A DNA stretch of 62,599 nt, taken from the NCBI RefSeq assembly GCF_002251635.1, contig NZ_NMOJ01000242.1:23104-85702 (forward strand), given 5' to 3'. The translations under genes were made by a program, and so were the position numbers. The DNA is from Pseudomonas mandelii (GTDB lineage: Bacteria; Pseudomonadota; Gammaproteobacteria; Pseudomonadales; Pseudomonadaceae). Position 1 is the stretch's first letter, and each line of letters opens with the position of its first letter. The notes beneath the pieces were generated by a model. It was given only the letters and a program-made list of their open reading frames with translations, did not search any database and was not told where the DNA came from. Shown here in pieces: positions 6,624-13,907 of the stretch.

Positions 6624-6962
6624 ATGCGGCTTTTATTGGTTTCAACGATCACCGTACTTATCGCTGGTTGCTCTGTGCCGGGCATCGTGCCGATGGGGCG
6701 CGACACATACATAGTCGCGAAGGATGGCAGCTTCACCACCTTCGGCGGCGGAGCCGTCAAGGCTGAGCTGTACCAGCAAGCCAATGTCTTTTGTGAAAAC
6801 AAAGGGAAGCAGCTTATGCCTGTGAAAGAAGCATCCCGAGATTCCGGCTACGGTCGCTATGCCAATGCCGAACTGCAATTCCGTTGCCTTGATGCAAACG
6901 ATCCAGAGTTGCGTCGCCCAACGATGTCGTCAGAGCCAAGCGTGAAGATCAAAGTCGAGTAG
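6624..6962 (+). CDS. small lipoprotein cargo gene
   Basis: 112 residues starting MRLLLVSTITVLIAGCSVPG: a short signal peptide and lipobox (LIAGC, cleavage before Cys16). The start at 6624 has AAGGA nine bases upstream; an ATG at 6615 is too close to that site. The mature part has a YIVAKDGSFTTFGGG strand-rich region and two further cysteines (FCENK, FRCLD) that could pair. The TAG stop forms the first bases of the right-hand junction repeat, so the gene is framed by two identical 28-bp repeats. Lipoproteins in lysogens can block superinfection or alter the surface; here that is only a suggestion. Confidence 0.65.
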   Translation: MRLLLVSTITVLIAGCSVPGIVPMGRDTYIVAKDGSFTTFGGGAVKAELYQQANVFCENKGKQLMPVKEASRDSGYGRYANAELQFRCLDANDPELRRPTMSSEPSVKIKVE

Positions 6963-6987
6963 GCGCCGCCCTCCGTGACCGGATGCG
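6960..6987. repeat. junction repeat copy 3
   Basis: Identical over 28 bases to 6526-6553 and starting with the TAG stop of the lipoprotein gene. On the minus strand the frame arriving from 7057 reads ...KPHPVTEGGA and then continues into cargo, as expected if a gene tail was interrupted here. Confidence 0.75.
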
Positions 6988-7071
6988 GCTTTGGTTGAAG
7001 GACTATATTGATGGTTGCGCCAATGAACTCGGACTGCGTACTCTCGATGCTCATCAAACGAGGCGTTAAAC

Positions 7072-7323
7072 ATGAGCAACCGTCAACTTGAAGAAGCGCA
7101 AGAAAATCGCCATAACGAGATCATCGGCGAGCACATCGGCCTTTCTGCCGATGAGGTTGCAGAGTACGTGACGGACATCCAAGACCAGGATAATGGCACC
7201 GGTCATGTCATATATTTCTCTATCGCGATTCCGAAAAGCGTCCGTGATAAAGTTGATGGGCTTGGCGATGAGCTTTACCTGAACACAGGCCCTATCGACT
7301 TTGATGAAGAGGGCGAGCAGTAA
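7072..7323 (+). CDS. small acidic cargo protein
   Basis: 83 residues (MSNRQLEEAQENRHNEII...), ending in an acidic tail FDEEGEQ. GAGG lies eight bases upstream of the ATG. No signal peptide or known domain is visible. Low molecular weight and strong negative charge are features shared by anti-restriction and inhibitor proteins, but nothing more specific can be said. It follows the third junction repeat on the plus strand, opposite to the phage genes. Confidence 0.5.
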   Translation: MSNRQLEEAQENRHNEIIGEHIGLSADEVAEYVTDIQDQDNGTGHVIYFSIAIPKSVRDKVDGLGDELYLNTGPIDFDEEGEQ

Positions 7324-7329
7324 CCCGAC

Positions 7330-7473
7330 TCAAGCCGCCTCGATGCCGGTCTTGGCGAATTGCTTAAGCTGTCGCGACTGCTTTTCCGTAACGACGATTT
7401 CAGGTCGCGACATGGTGGAGAAGCGGGCGGATTCTTCGGCGGGTGCCAGCTTCGGTGACCGAACGTTGGCAAT
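7330..7473 (-). pseudogene. C-terminal remnant of a phage gene
   Basis: An open frame without a start codon reads PKLAPAEESARFSTMSRPEI, continues VVTEKQSRQLKQFAK and ends TGIEAA. The only ATG (7411-7413) would give 27 residues. The 5' part has been cut away where the cargo gene at 7525 begins, so this is probably a truncated early gene. Confidence 0.45.
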
Positions 7474-7524
7474 TTAAGCTTGGATGATGTCTGATGGCGC
7501 TTCAAATTAAGCAATGGAGGCTTT

Positions 7525-7860
7525 ATGTCTTTTTTCAGAGCAGCTCAGTGTTTTTCAACTGCAATTGACACCCTGATGATTCCTCACCCCCACGGCGTGA
7601 CACCTCACATTACCAGGGCGCTGATTGAATGCAACGAGGCGGTTGACAGCATTCCAGTGAATAAGCTAGACGCCGAAGCCGCTGGTTGGATTGAGCAGCT
7701 AAATGTGTTGTTGGACTATCGACATTTGACAGTTCCGCAAGGCAAAGGCGGCCTAGAAGTAAAGGCAGAAACACTCGGAGAAACTGATCAAATTCAGCTT
7801 TCCCAATTGGTCAAAGATCTTTATGACTGGTGCAGTGAGGCAAACCGACAGGGTTTATAA
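7525..7860 (+). CDS. cargo protein, unknown
   Basis: 111 residues (MSFFRAAQCFSTAIDTLM...), with GGAGG before the ATG. It is helical and soluble, with no recognised family. Its TAA stop lies in the sequence TAACTTCGTC, the same as at the end of the cargo gene stopping at 6106; in both cases this is the reverse complement of the phage PGDEV(I) codons. The gene is isolated on the plus strand and resembles the other cargo modules. Confidence 0.5.
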   Translation: MSFFRAAQCFSTAIDTLMIPHPHGVTPHITRALIECNEAVDSIPVNKLDAEAAGWIEQLNVLLDYRHLTVPQGKGGLEVKAETLGETDQIQLSQLVKDLYDWCSEANRQGL

Positions 7861-8185
7861 CTTCGTCGCCCGGGTCGCCAGGGTCGCGCCGTAGCTCGGC
7901 CAAGCTCTCTTCACGAAACATCAACGCCACGTTTTCGCTTATCTGCAATTTGTGGGGCGGGCTTTCAATCGCTTGGTAGGACAGGGTCGACCCGAGCCCA
8001 TGAGCGTTCAGGATGAGGTTCTGCACTGCCTCGTTGATTTCCTCAATACCGTTCCAGGCCATCAACTCATCAAGCTTCTGACGGGTGCCGAGCCTGACCC
8101 GGTGCCGCAGTTCCTTCTCGTCGTACTCGATCCTCTTCTCGGCGGCCTTCGCCGATCGCTCTTGTCCACTCGGGAAATAATTGGC
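7811..8185 (-). pseudogene. phage early protein lacking its start
   Basis: The coding-like frame runs from about 8185 (GQERSAKAAEKRIEYDEKEL...) through RLGTRQKLDELMAWNGIEEI to DPGDPGDEVI, where a cargo gene interrupts it. No ATG, GTG or TTG start exists at the 5' end; the first internal ATG is near 8065. Together with the gene at 6084 it belongs to a small phage family with a PGDEV tail. Both ends appear altered, so it is probably non-functional or starts internally. Confidence 0.45.
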
Positions 8186-8245
8186 TTACGGATGCACCAT
8201 GTACTGAATCTGGACAAATGAACTGCTACATCGCTTTGATATGGG

Positions 8246-8716
8246 CTATGCGGCGCATGAATCGACCTTCACCTGGCGCCAAGCGCCGACAGCTTCGAAG
8301 ATCCGCGCGGCGTGCGCCTCGTCCAGGGACATCGCTTCGGGAATGGCGATCCAGCCCGAAGCCACCATCTGGCTTTGATTGGCCTCGTCGCGCAGCTTCT
8401 TGTAGCAATGCTCGATCACGTCTTCCAGGTGGTCGGAGAGGTAGACGCCATCGGGCGCCACCTCCACCGACTTGCTGTAGCGGTCGCCGCGGGCGTCGAT
8501 GCAGAGGGCGCTGAGGTAGATCGTCCACCGGTGGGGAATGCCGCAGACGGCCTGGCCGATCTTCCCCGGTGCGATGTTCTTGAGCGACTTGCAATTGATC
8601 ATGCCCTGGCGGCCGCTGGGGTCGATGTTCACCACCGCGACGTGGTTGGAGGCCAGCAGCGACCGGCAGGACCGGTCAATGCGGGCTTTGAGGTTGTGCG
8701 GCTTGCGCTTGCTCAT
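8246..8716 (-). CDS. conserved phage early protein
   Basis: 156 residues, MSKRKPHNLKARIDRSCRSL..., a type very common in Pseudomonas temperate phages. The centre (VAVVNIDPSGRQGMINCKS) and the HLEDVIEHCYKKL segment are well formed, and the protein ends VGAWRQVKVDSCAA. The start overlaps the upstream gene by ATGA. No function is known to me. Confidence 0.65.
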   Translation of the reverse strand: MSKRKPHNLKARIDRSCRSLLASNHVAVVNIDPSGRQGMINCKSLKNIAPGKIGQAVCGIPHRWTIYLSALCIDARGDRYSKSVEVAPDGVYLSDHLEDVIEHCYKKLRDEANQSQMVASGWIAIPEAMSLDEAHAARIFEAVGAWRQVKVDSCAA

Positions 8717-8955
8717 AATGCCTCCGCGAGTTTGCGCAGCGCTTCACGCTCGGCCCGAGTAATGGGCGGCTTGCGGCGCTTGAGGATGGTTTCGGGATCG
8801 ATCTTGGTGGAGCGGGGCGGTGGCAGCGGTTTGCGTGGCGGGCTTGGCAACTGCGCGACTGTCCCGCCTGCGGCCAAGAACTCCGCAATCCGGTTGGAGA
8901 TTGATTCAGCGTTCTCCCGCTGCTGCTCGACTAAGTTGAGGTGGTTGCTAATCAT
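8713..8955 (-). CDS. small phage protein
   Basis: 80 residues with a helical N-terminal half (LVEQQRENAESISNRIAEFL), a proline-rich linker (LPSPPRKPLPPPRSTK) and a basic helix (TRAEREALRKLAEAL). Four-base overlap with the following gene and two bases from the exonuclease gene indicate one operon. Function unknown. Confidence 0.6.
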   Translation of the reverse strand: MISNHLNLVEQQRENAESISNRIAEFLAAGGTVAQLPSPPRKPLPPPRSTKIDPETILKRRKPPITRAEREALRKLAEAL

Positions 8956-8957
8956 GA

Positions 8958-9620
8958 TCAGGCTCCTAAACGATAGGCTTGCGCCCTGGCTTTGTCCGCG
9001 ACCTCATCAACCATGCGATTCAGTTCCAGGTTGAACTGGACCAGCTCTTTGTGCAGGTTGGCGATGTAGTCTTCGTTTCGGTGGATCGTCTCGATGTACA
9101 GCTGACACTCCTCATCTTGGCGAGAGTCGAACGACAGGAAGTCCCACCATTTCCGGCCGGTAACGAACATGCAGCCCTGTACCTGAGTCATGTGTTCCTC
9201 GTGCATGCCTTCGAGCCGGGTCCTGACGTGTATCGCCTCATTGAAAGGGCACTTCGACTCGGTGCCCCCGTCGTCGTTTATCAGTCCGTCTGGCGAACAG
9301 CCGAGCCAGTCGTACTTCGGGTGAACGATGAATTCTGACGGCATGACGATGTTGCCGGTCAGCATCTCGTAGGCGTCCTGAGCCTTCTGTTCTTCGGTGT
9401 GACCCCACTTCATGGAAGCGCTGCTGACGTTGTGCTTCGACTTCTTTGCCAGCCGTTCGAAACACAGTTCACGCATGTACGAGGTGCGCGCGCCCATAGG
9501 TTCGCGCTTGCCATTTTTGTCGGGCTTACCCCAGGCCACCACGTCTTTAAACCGGCTGGCGGTTACTCGGCCAGATCGGTCTGCATTCCACTTCTCAGTG
9601 CCTTGAAGTTCCGCTCTCAC
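8958..9620 (-). CDS. YqaJ-type viral recombinase / lambda-type exonuclease
   Basis: 220 residues from a GTG (9618-9620) that shares one base with the upstream TAG. The PD-(D/E)xK nuclease core is visible: WGHTEEQKA (E76/E77), GCSPDG (D111) and ESK (E121, K123). Family role: 5'-3' degradation of dsDNA ends to prepare single-strand annealing recombination during phage replication. A recombinase partner (Bet/RecT) is not visible, in line with deletion of flanking genes. Length is normal and all core residues are present, so this enzyme may still be functional. Confidence 0.85.
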   Translation of the reverse strand: MRAELQGTEKWNADRSGRVTASRFKDVVAWGKPDKNGKREPMGARTSYMRELCFERLAKKSKHNVSSASMKWGHTEEQKAQDAYEMLTGNIVMPSEFIVHPKYDWLGCSPDGLINDDGGTESKCPFNEAIHVRTRLEGMHEEHMTQVQGCMFVTGRKWWDFLSFDSRQDEECQLYIETIHRNEDYIANLHKELVQFNLELNRMVDEVADKARAQAYRLGA

Positions 9621-9868
9621 TACGCCGCTTCCTCGGCCTGAGACAGGCCATCGCTGGTGCCAGTCATCTCGGTGAAGTCGCCATCAACTGTTGCCGCCAT
9701 ACTCTTGAGCGCTTCGTGGCATTCGAGGCCGATAGCCGCACGCTGCTTGGGCTTGAGACCTGCCCAGGCTGCCGCATAGGCTTCGATGTCCTGCCGCTTC
9801 GCGACGAGCAAAAGGTCTGCGAATACTCCGTCGATTTCCGGCGACGGGGATTTCAGGCCGAACGACAC
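9620..9868 (-). CDS. small phage protein upstream of exonuclease
   Basis: 82 residues from a GTG (MSFGLKSPSPEIDGVFADLL...). The same frame continues upstream as SNTAAAAG to a TAG at about 9900 without a start codon, so the real N-terminus is unclear and the GTG has no good ribosome site. It is a helical, acidic protein coupled by one base to the exonuclease, where an accessory role in recombination would fit. No family is recognised. Confidence 0.5.
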   Translation of the reverse strand: MSFGLKSPSPEIDGVFADLLLVAKRQDIEAYAAAWAGLKPKQRAAIGLECHEALKSMAATVDGDFTEMTGTSDGLSQAEEAA

Positions 9869-10148
9869 ACCCGCAGCGGCAGCGGTGTTTGAAGCCTGCT
9901 AAGAGTCGCGCCCATTTTTTGGTCACCAGGTAAGCAATCTGCTGCTTGGGGTCTTCCGTCCAAAGCGTAGAGTTTCGCGTGTGGACCTGGGTGAGCAGAA
10001 GATCCAGGACGCGTGGCTCGTCTTCGCCTTGGAGCCAATCCCACACTTCTGGAGCTGGGGCCGAGCGAATGCCGAAGCTGGAGAGCTCAGATAACTCAAG
10101 CAGTGACGCGGGAGGCTGTGGTCTGCTCACGTTTTTGTTCTCATACAC
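9684..10148 (-). pseudogene. phage protein with probable frameshift
   Basis: The N-terminal part is convincing (NVSRPQPPASLLELSELSSF, later DPKQQIAYLVTKKWARLL). After about 9905 the frame becomes arginine-rich and runs antiphase over the next gene, which has the better coding frame. The change coincides with a run of six A; with five A the protein would end VTKNGRDS at a TAG. The start is also unsure (GTG at 10148 or a later GTG). No function is recognised. Confidence 0.4.
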
Positions 10149-10253
10149 TCTCGGCAGCCAGCCTAAAAATCAGGATGAACAATCTGCCCGCCCTGACTTG
10201 CAGGGGCAGATCATCGCGGTATAGGGTTTCTCGTTTATGTCACAGGATAAAAT

Positions 10254-10685
10254 GTGAACAACACTACAAAATGGATCATAAGTACCGGCGTTGCCATTGT
10301 GATTGGATGCGGAAGTGGTGCATTCGCATACCTTCAATACTCGTCGCAACAATCCAGAGAGATGGGTCGCATTGAGGCCGAGAACAGTTATTTAACGATT
10401 CAAATCGTTCAGCTCAAGCAAGACAAAGAAAAGCTTATTGGCGATTTGAAAGCGTGGGATTTGGCATACCGCCAAAATGACACAGAATTATCGACTGCTC
10501 GATCCAGGCTTGCATCTGTACAAAACGACGAGTGTGAATCGATCTGGTTTGAAGTCCTTCGCCTAGAAACTGACGCAAGCTGGGCCGGAGCACACGACTA
10601 CAGTTTGGACCGAAGACAAGAGCTACAGACCCAGATTGCAGAACACAAAAAAACCCATCAAGTTTGCCTTTCTTCCCGGAAGTAA
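10254..10685 (+). CDS. membrane-anchored coiled-coil cargo protein
   Basis: 143 residues from a GTG with AGGA six bases upstream. One N-terminal transmembrane segment (WIISTGVAIVIGCGSGAFAYL) precedes a long coiled-coil region (residues ~35-85: EMGRIEAEN, QIVQLKQDKEKLIGDLKAW). The shape recalls phage Rz-type spanins or small exclusion proteins, but there is no lysis cassette nearby and the orientation is opposite to the phage genes. The gene is AT-richer than its neighbours, fitting the other cargo modules. Confidence 0.5.
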   Translation: MNNTTKWIISTGVAIVIGCGSGAFAYLQYSSQQSREMGRIEAENSYLTIQIVQLKQDKEKLIGDLKAWDLAYRQNDTELSTARSRLASVQNDECESIWFEVLRLETDASWAGAHDYSLDRRQELQTQIAEHKKTHQVCLSSRK

Positions 10686-10798
10686 CTTTGAAACTCTCAT
10701 CATCCAGGTGCCTTGGCGCTCAGCGATGGTTCGGATGGAAGCAACCCCGCCTGGTAGGCACGTTCGATCGCCTCCCAGTCGGGTTGCATGGTTGTCAT
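10686..10798 (-). pseudogene. truncated phage helix-turn-helix gene
   Basis: ATG at 10798 (or 10789) begins MTTMQPDWEAIERAYQAG, typical of small terminase-like or HTH phage proteins. A one-base loss (TTGCTTCC for an expected TTGCCTTCC) separates this from the other-frame continuation SIRTIAERQG. The rest of the domain is missing where the cargo gene ends. It is the last recognisable phage sequence before the arsenic region. Confidence 0.45.
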
Positions 10799-10823
10799 TA
10801 AAAACATGCGCAAAACCCATTGA

Positions 10824-11201
10824 AGAAATGTCGTCTGGGCGATTCGGGGTAGTTCTCTTGAGCGCATTCTGGGTGGTGGTGCGAATGATCAATTGGAAGA
10901 GCGCGGAAAGCTCGGTCTGAAGACTCGCCAATTGCTGAATGGCGGCGTGATCGAGCTGTTTAAAAACATCGCTATCGATCAGGTTGTAGGCAATGGCCAA
11001 GGGTTGGTTGTGAAGGCGGGAGGCCAGATACTTCCACCTGTGGACCCAATCATTGTGGCGACTGGATTCCGACCTGGCAGGAGCCTGCTCGCCGAGTTGC
11101 GTATCGCACTTGATCCCGCAACTCAAAGCGTACCTCGCCGGTTTGCTGCAAAGGCTAGTGCGCATCAACCTGACCCGCCCTCGATGACCGGGGCGGCATA
11201 G
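10824..11201 (+). pseudogene. ArsO-like flavoprotein fragment
   Basis: An open frame without a start reads VVWAIRGSSLERILGGGAND, then GKLGLKTRQLL, and later VDPIIVATGFRPGRSLLAEL with RIALDPATQSVP. This matches the middle of the FAD/NAD(P)-binding monooxygenases that accompany Pseudomonas ars operons: GGG near the NADP site and ATGFRP near the second dinucleotide site. Both ends are missing: a stop at 10821 cuts the N-terminus, and sequence after QSVP is unrelated. It is a remnant of the original left end of the ars operon, abutting prophage sequence. Confidence 0.6.
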
Positions 11202-11438
11202 GGGCGACCTTCCTATTTTCTTTTGCACGTCCAGGTAGTCCTTGAACCAAGGGCGACCTATTTCTGCGTGAGTGACAGATTCATTACAGAAACCATATAT
11301 ACATCGTCGCAGATATTTTAAGAGGCACGGAAGGCTGGCTAGCGCCTTGATACAAAGCTTTCATTGAAGGTGCTCGGCGGCGTCCTATCGTTTTGATGGA
11401 TTAATGTTCGTTGGCTCTTTACCTTACATACGGGAAAA

Positions 11439-11462
11439 CATATATTTGTTAAACCGCATATG
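11439..11462. promoter_or_regulatory. candidate ArsR operator/promoter
   Basis: Interrupted palindrome CATAT-N13-ATATG in an AT-rich stretch 16 bp before the first arsC. AT-rich dyads of this kind in front of ars operons bind ArsR repressors. The rest of 11202-11477 shows no gene. Confidence 0.4.
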
Positions 11463-11477
11463 AGCTGAGGCTTCACA

Positions 11478-11891
11478 ATGACCAGCAAAGCCCGTGTTCT
11501 GTTTGTCTGTACTGCCAACGCTGCACGCTCCCAGTTGGCCCAGGCGTTGCTGAGGCATACCGATTCGGAGCATTTCGAGGCGTTCAGCGCCGGCACAACT
11601 CCAACTCAGGTAGATCCGCGCACCTTCGAGGTGCTTTCACACATCGGTGTGAGCACCGAAGGATTACGTAGCAAGTCGATAGACGAGTTCCGTGGTGAGC
11701 GTTTCGATTACGTCATCACCTTGTGTGATAAATCCGCTGCGCAATGCCGGTCTTTACCTGGAGCGGGTGAGGCATTGGCCTGGAGTTTTGAAGACCCGGT
11801 CACCAGCACCAAACCCGATGCCTTCCGTCACACCCTTCACGAAATTCATGAGCGCATCAAGATGTTCGTCTTGGTCAAAAACAAGCACTGA
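11478..11891 (+). CDS. arsC: arsenate reductase, low-molecular-weight phosphatase fold
   Basis: 137 residues. The phosphatase-type P-loop CTANAARS (C11, R17) near the N-terminus and a later DPV loop define the LMW-PTP-like ArsC family, cytoplasmic enzymes that reduce arsenate to arsenite with glutaredoxin or thioredoxin. The start has TGAGG seven bases upstream. It is the first intact gene of an operon that continues with arsR ten bases downstream. A second, different arsC follows; this copy might instead act as a phosphatase-like accessory. Regulation by ArsR is likely from the upstream dyad. Confidence 0.75.
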   Translation: MTSKARVLFVCTANAARSQLAQALLRHTDSEHFEAFSAGTTPTQVDPRTFEVLSHIGVSTEGLRSKSIDEFRGERFDYVITLCDKSAAQCRSLPGAGEALAWSFEDPVTSTKPDAFRHTLHEIHERIKMFVLVKNKH

Positions 11892-11900
11892 GAAAACGAT

Positions 11901-12272
11901 ATGGCTGACCATCTGACACCGACCACTGTTTTCAAATGCCTTGCTGACGACACTCGGGTCCGCACGATGATGCTCATCACCCGTGAAGGAGAGCTTTGTG
12001 TTTGCGAGCTGACCTGCGCGTTGAACGAGAGTCAGCCAAAAATCTCCAGGCACCTGGCGCAACTGCGTACTTGCGGCCTGTTGTCGGACCGTCGGCAAGG
12101 CCAATGGGTGTATTACCGACTTCACCCGAATCTTCCTGATTGGGTTCATCAAGTGCTGACCACCGTGCTGGAAAGCAACAAGCACTGGTTGAGCCCTGAT
12201 GCCAAACGCCTTGATGAAATGGGTGACCGTCCTGAACGGGCAGCCGTGTGCTGTGAAAGCAAAATCGCCTGA
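11901..12272 (+). CDS. arsR: arsenite-responsive repressor
   Basis: 123 residues, winged-helix ArsR/SmtB family. The metalloid site ELCVCEL (C33, C35) lies at the start of the DNA-binding helices, followed by the recognition helix SQPKISRHLAQL and the wing RRQGQWVYYRL. A C-terminal AVCC pair may contribute to binding. Family role: a dimer that represses the ars operon until As(III) binds the cysteines. It sits between two arsC genes in one transcription unit. Confidence 0.9.
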   Translation: MADHLTPTTVFKCLADDTRVRTMMLITREGELCVCELTCALNESQPKISRHLAQLRTCGLLSDRRQGQWVYYRLHPNLPDWVHQVLTTVLESNKHWLSPDAKRLDEMGDRPERAAVCCESKIA

Positions 12273-12299
12273 TTCCGCCTTTGACTATGAGATCACTCG

Positions 12300-12770
12300 A
12301 TGAAAATCCTGTTCCTCTGCACGGCCAATAGCTGTCGCAGCATCCTTTGTGAGGCGGTTTTCAATCACTTGGCACCGCAAGGCATGAAAGCCTACAGCGC
12401 GGGCAGTCAACCCAAAGGCGACGTGCATCCGCTGAGTCTCAAAACTTTGGAAAACGCTGGTATGTCGACGCTCGGGCTGTTCAGTAAGTCCAGCGATGTC
12501 CATGTGAATTTGGCACCTGATTTCGTCATCACGGTGTGCGACAAGGCAGCTGGTGAAGCTTGCCCGGTATTTTTTGGACCCGCCACCAAAGCCCACTGGG
12601 GGCTGGCTGACCCTTCGGAATACCACGGGACGCAAGAAGAGATCGATGCGGCTTTTGAAGCCACCTTGGAGCAGATCAAAACCCGTATTGAAGCTTTCTT
12701 GGCTTTACCGCTTGCCCGACTGAGTGCCGAACAGCTCAAGGCAGAACTGGCCCTGATTGGCATGCTGTAA
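12300..12770 (+). CDS. arsC: thioredoxin-type arsenate reductase
   Basis: 156 residues. P-loop CTANSCRS (C7, C12, R13) plus a distal pair in VCDKAAGEAC (C80, C88) provides the cysteine relay of the thioredoxin-coupled ArsC family: nucleophilic Cys in the P-loop and two Cys that form the disulfide. It turns arsenate into arsenite in the cytoplasm. Slightly longer than typical (~140) because of a C-terminal helical tail. It follows arsR and precedes the remains of an arsenite pump, so its product would now lack a dedicated exporter within this operon. Confidence 0.88.
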   Translation: MKILFLCTANSCRSILCEAVFNHLAPQGMKAYSAGSQPKGDVHPLSLKTLENAGMSTLGLFSKSSDVHVNLAPDFVITVCDKAAGEACPVFFGPATKAHWGLADPSEYHGTQEEIDAAFEATLEQIKTRIEAFLALPLARLSAEQLKAELALIGML

Positions 12771-12781
12771 CCACAGGAACA

Positions 12782-12890
12782 ATGACCATGAGTAAAAATC
12801 GCCTTTCCTTCCTGGGCCGATATCTGGTTGAAGGGCCGTTGGTTCGATGACTCCAAGAGCGCTGTTGCGCAGGACAAAGACTATGTTTGA
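12782..12890 (+). pseudogene. internally deleted arsenite efflux pump
   Basis: ATG at 12782/12788 behind AGGA opens MSKNRLSFLGRYL, the cytoplasmic start typical of ACR3/ArsB-type pumps, and then collapses. A few bases later another frame reads [19 protein letters not shown] and stops at 12888-12890, which resembles a pump's hydrophilic C-terminus. About 350 residues of membrane protein are missing between them, so an internal deletion with frame change is inferred. The position between arsC and arsH is that expected for the pump gene. The family (ACR3 versus ArsB) cannot be fixed from so little. Confidence 0.45.
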
Positions 12891-13596
12891 AGACGACATC
12901 CCCCAACTCGATACCGACCTGGTTGATCTTCCATCGGCTGACAAGCTGGGCATCGAGAAGACCTCCATCCACAAGCCGCGCATCCTGCTGCTTTACGGCT
13001 CGACGCGCGAGCGCTCTTTCAGTCGGCTGCTGACCGAGGAAGCCGCACGGATTCTGCGTTTGATGGGCGCCGAAACGGTGATCTTCGATCCCTCTGGCCT
13101 CCCGCTCCCCGACGATGCGTCCAGCGACCATCCCAAAGTCCAGCAACTGCGCGAGCGGGTGCTCTGGTCCGAAGGCCAGGTCTGGTGCTCACCGGAACGC
13201 CACGGCTCGATGTCGGCAGTGTTCAAGGCGCAACTTGACTGGGTGCCGCTGGCGTTGGGTGCCGTGCGGCCCACCCAGGGCAAGACCTTGGCGGTGATGC
13301 AAGTGTCGGGCGGCTCGCAATCTTTCAACACCGTCAATCAACTGCGCGTGCTCGGACGTTGGATGCGCATGTTCACCATCCCCAATCAATCCTCGGTGCC
13401 CAAAGCATTCATGGAGTTCGACGACCAGGACCGCATGAAACCGTCGGCGCTTTACGACCGCGTCGTCGATGTGATGGAAGAACTGGTGAAGTTCACCTTG
13501 TTACTGCGCGACCGCCCGGACCTGGTAGACCGTTACTCGGAGCGCAAGGAAAGCGCTGATGAGCTGTCGCAGCGGGTCAACCAACGGTCGATTTGA
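12883..13596 (+). CDS. arsH: ArsH, NADPH-dependent FMN reductase
   Basis: 237 residues from ATG 12883 (AGGA eight bases upstream); the longer frame from 12847 crosses the pump remnant. The flavodoxin-like FMN site [11 protein letters not shown] and the segment [13 protein letters not shown] are characteristic. ArsH oxidises trivalent organoarsenicals such as methylarsenite to the less toxic pentavalent form and has quinone/azo reductase activity. The start overlaps the last codons of the pump remnant. Full length and motifs intact. Confidence 0.92.
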   Translation: MFEDDIPQLDTDLVDLPSADKLGIEKTSIHKPRILLLYGSTRERSFSRLLTEEAARILRLMGAETVIFDPSGLPLPDDASSDHPKVQQLRERVLWSEGQVWCSPERHGSMSAVFKAQLDWVPLALGAVRPTQGKTLAVMQVSGGSQSFNTVNQLRVLGRWMRMFTIPNQSSVPKAFMEFDDQDRMKPSALYDRVVDVMEELVKFTLLLRDRPDLVDRYSERKESADELSQRVNQRSI

Positions 13597-13641
13597 TCGA
13601 CCCTGCCAGCGTATGCTCAAGCAAACCGCTTCCCGAGCTGA

Positions 13642-13884
13642 ACACAGTTCAATGGCCAATTGATCTTCACCCCGCAGCGGCTGACCGAAGGGGACACCAT
13701 CGCCATCCATTGCAAGGGCGGATCGGGTCGTACCGGTTTGGTCGCCGCTCAACTGTTGATCGAGAGCGATGTGCCATTCAGCGATGCCATCCGCGATGTT
13801 CAGTCGTTGCGTCCACGCGCCATTCAACATCCTGCCCATATCGAATACATCGGCCAGTTCGACACTCAGTCGAACTCCCACTGA
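13642..13884 (+). pseudogene. dual-specificity phosphatase fragment
   Basis: The C-terminal part of a tyrosine/dual-specificity phosphatase: [10 protein letters not shown] is the HCx5R signature, followed by [13 protein letters not shown] at 13639-13641 closes the frame and no start precedes LIFTPQRL except a TTG at 13660, so roughly the first half is missing. Similar phosphatase genes sit between arsH and the GAPDH gene in other ars operons. It might still be translated from the TTG as a 74-residue stub, but the general-acid loop would be absent. Confidence 0.55.
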
Positions 13885-13907
13885 CAACAGATACAGAGCA
13901 CAACAAC

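Noticed and set aside
10184-10209. CTGCCC...GGGCAG hairpin as a terminator
   Set aside because: A stem can form, but no T run follows on either strand, so function is not supported.
1-11200. tRNA gene or attachment site at a prophage edge
   Set aside because: No tRNA cloverleaf or paired direct repeat flanking the element was found by reading; the left edge lies outside the window.
13593-13907. N-terminal extension of the GAPDH frame
   Set aside because: It overlaps the phosphatase fragment in another frame; the family start [12 protein letters not shown] is at 13908.
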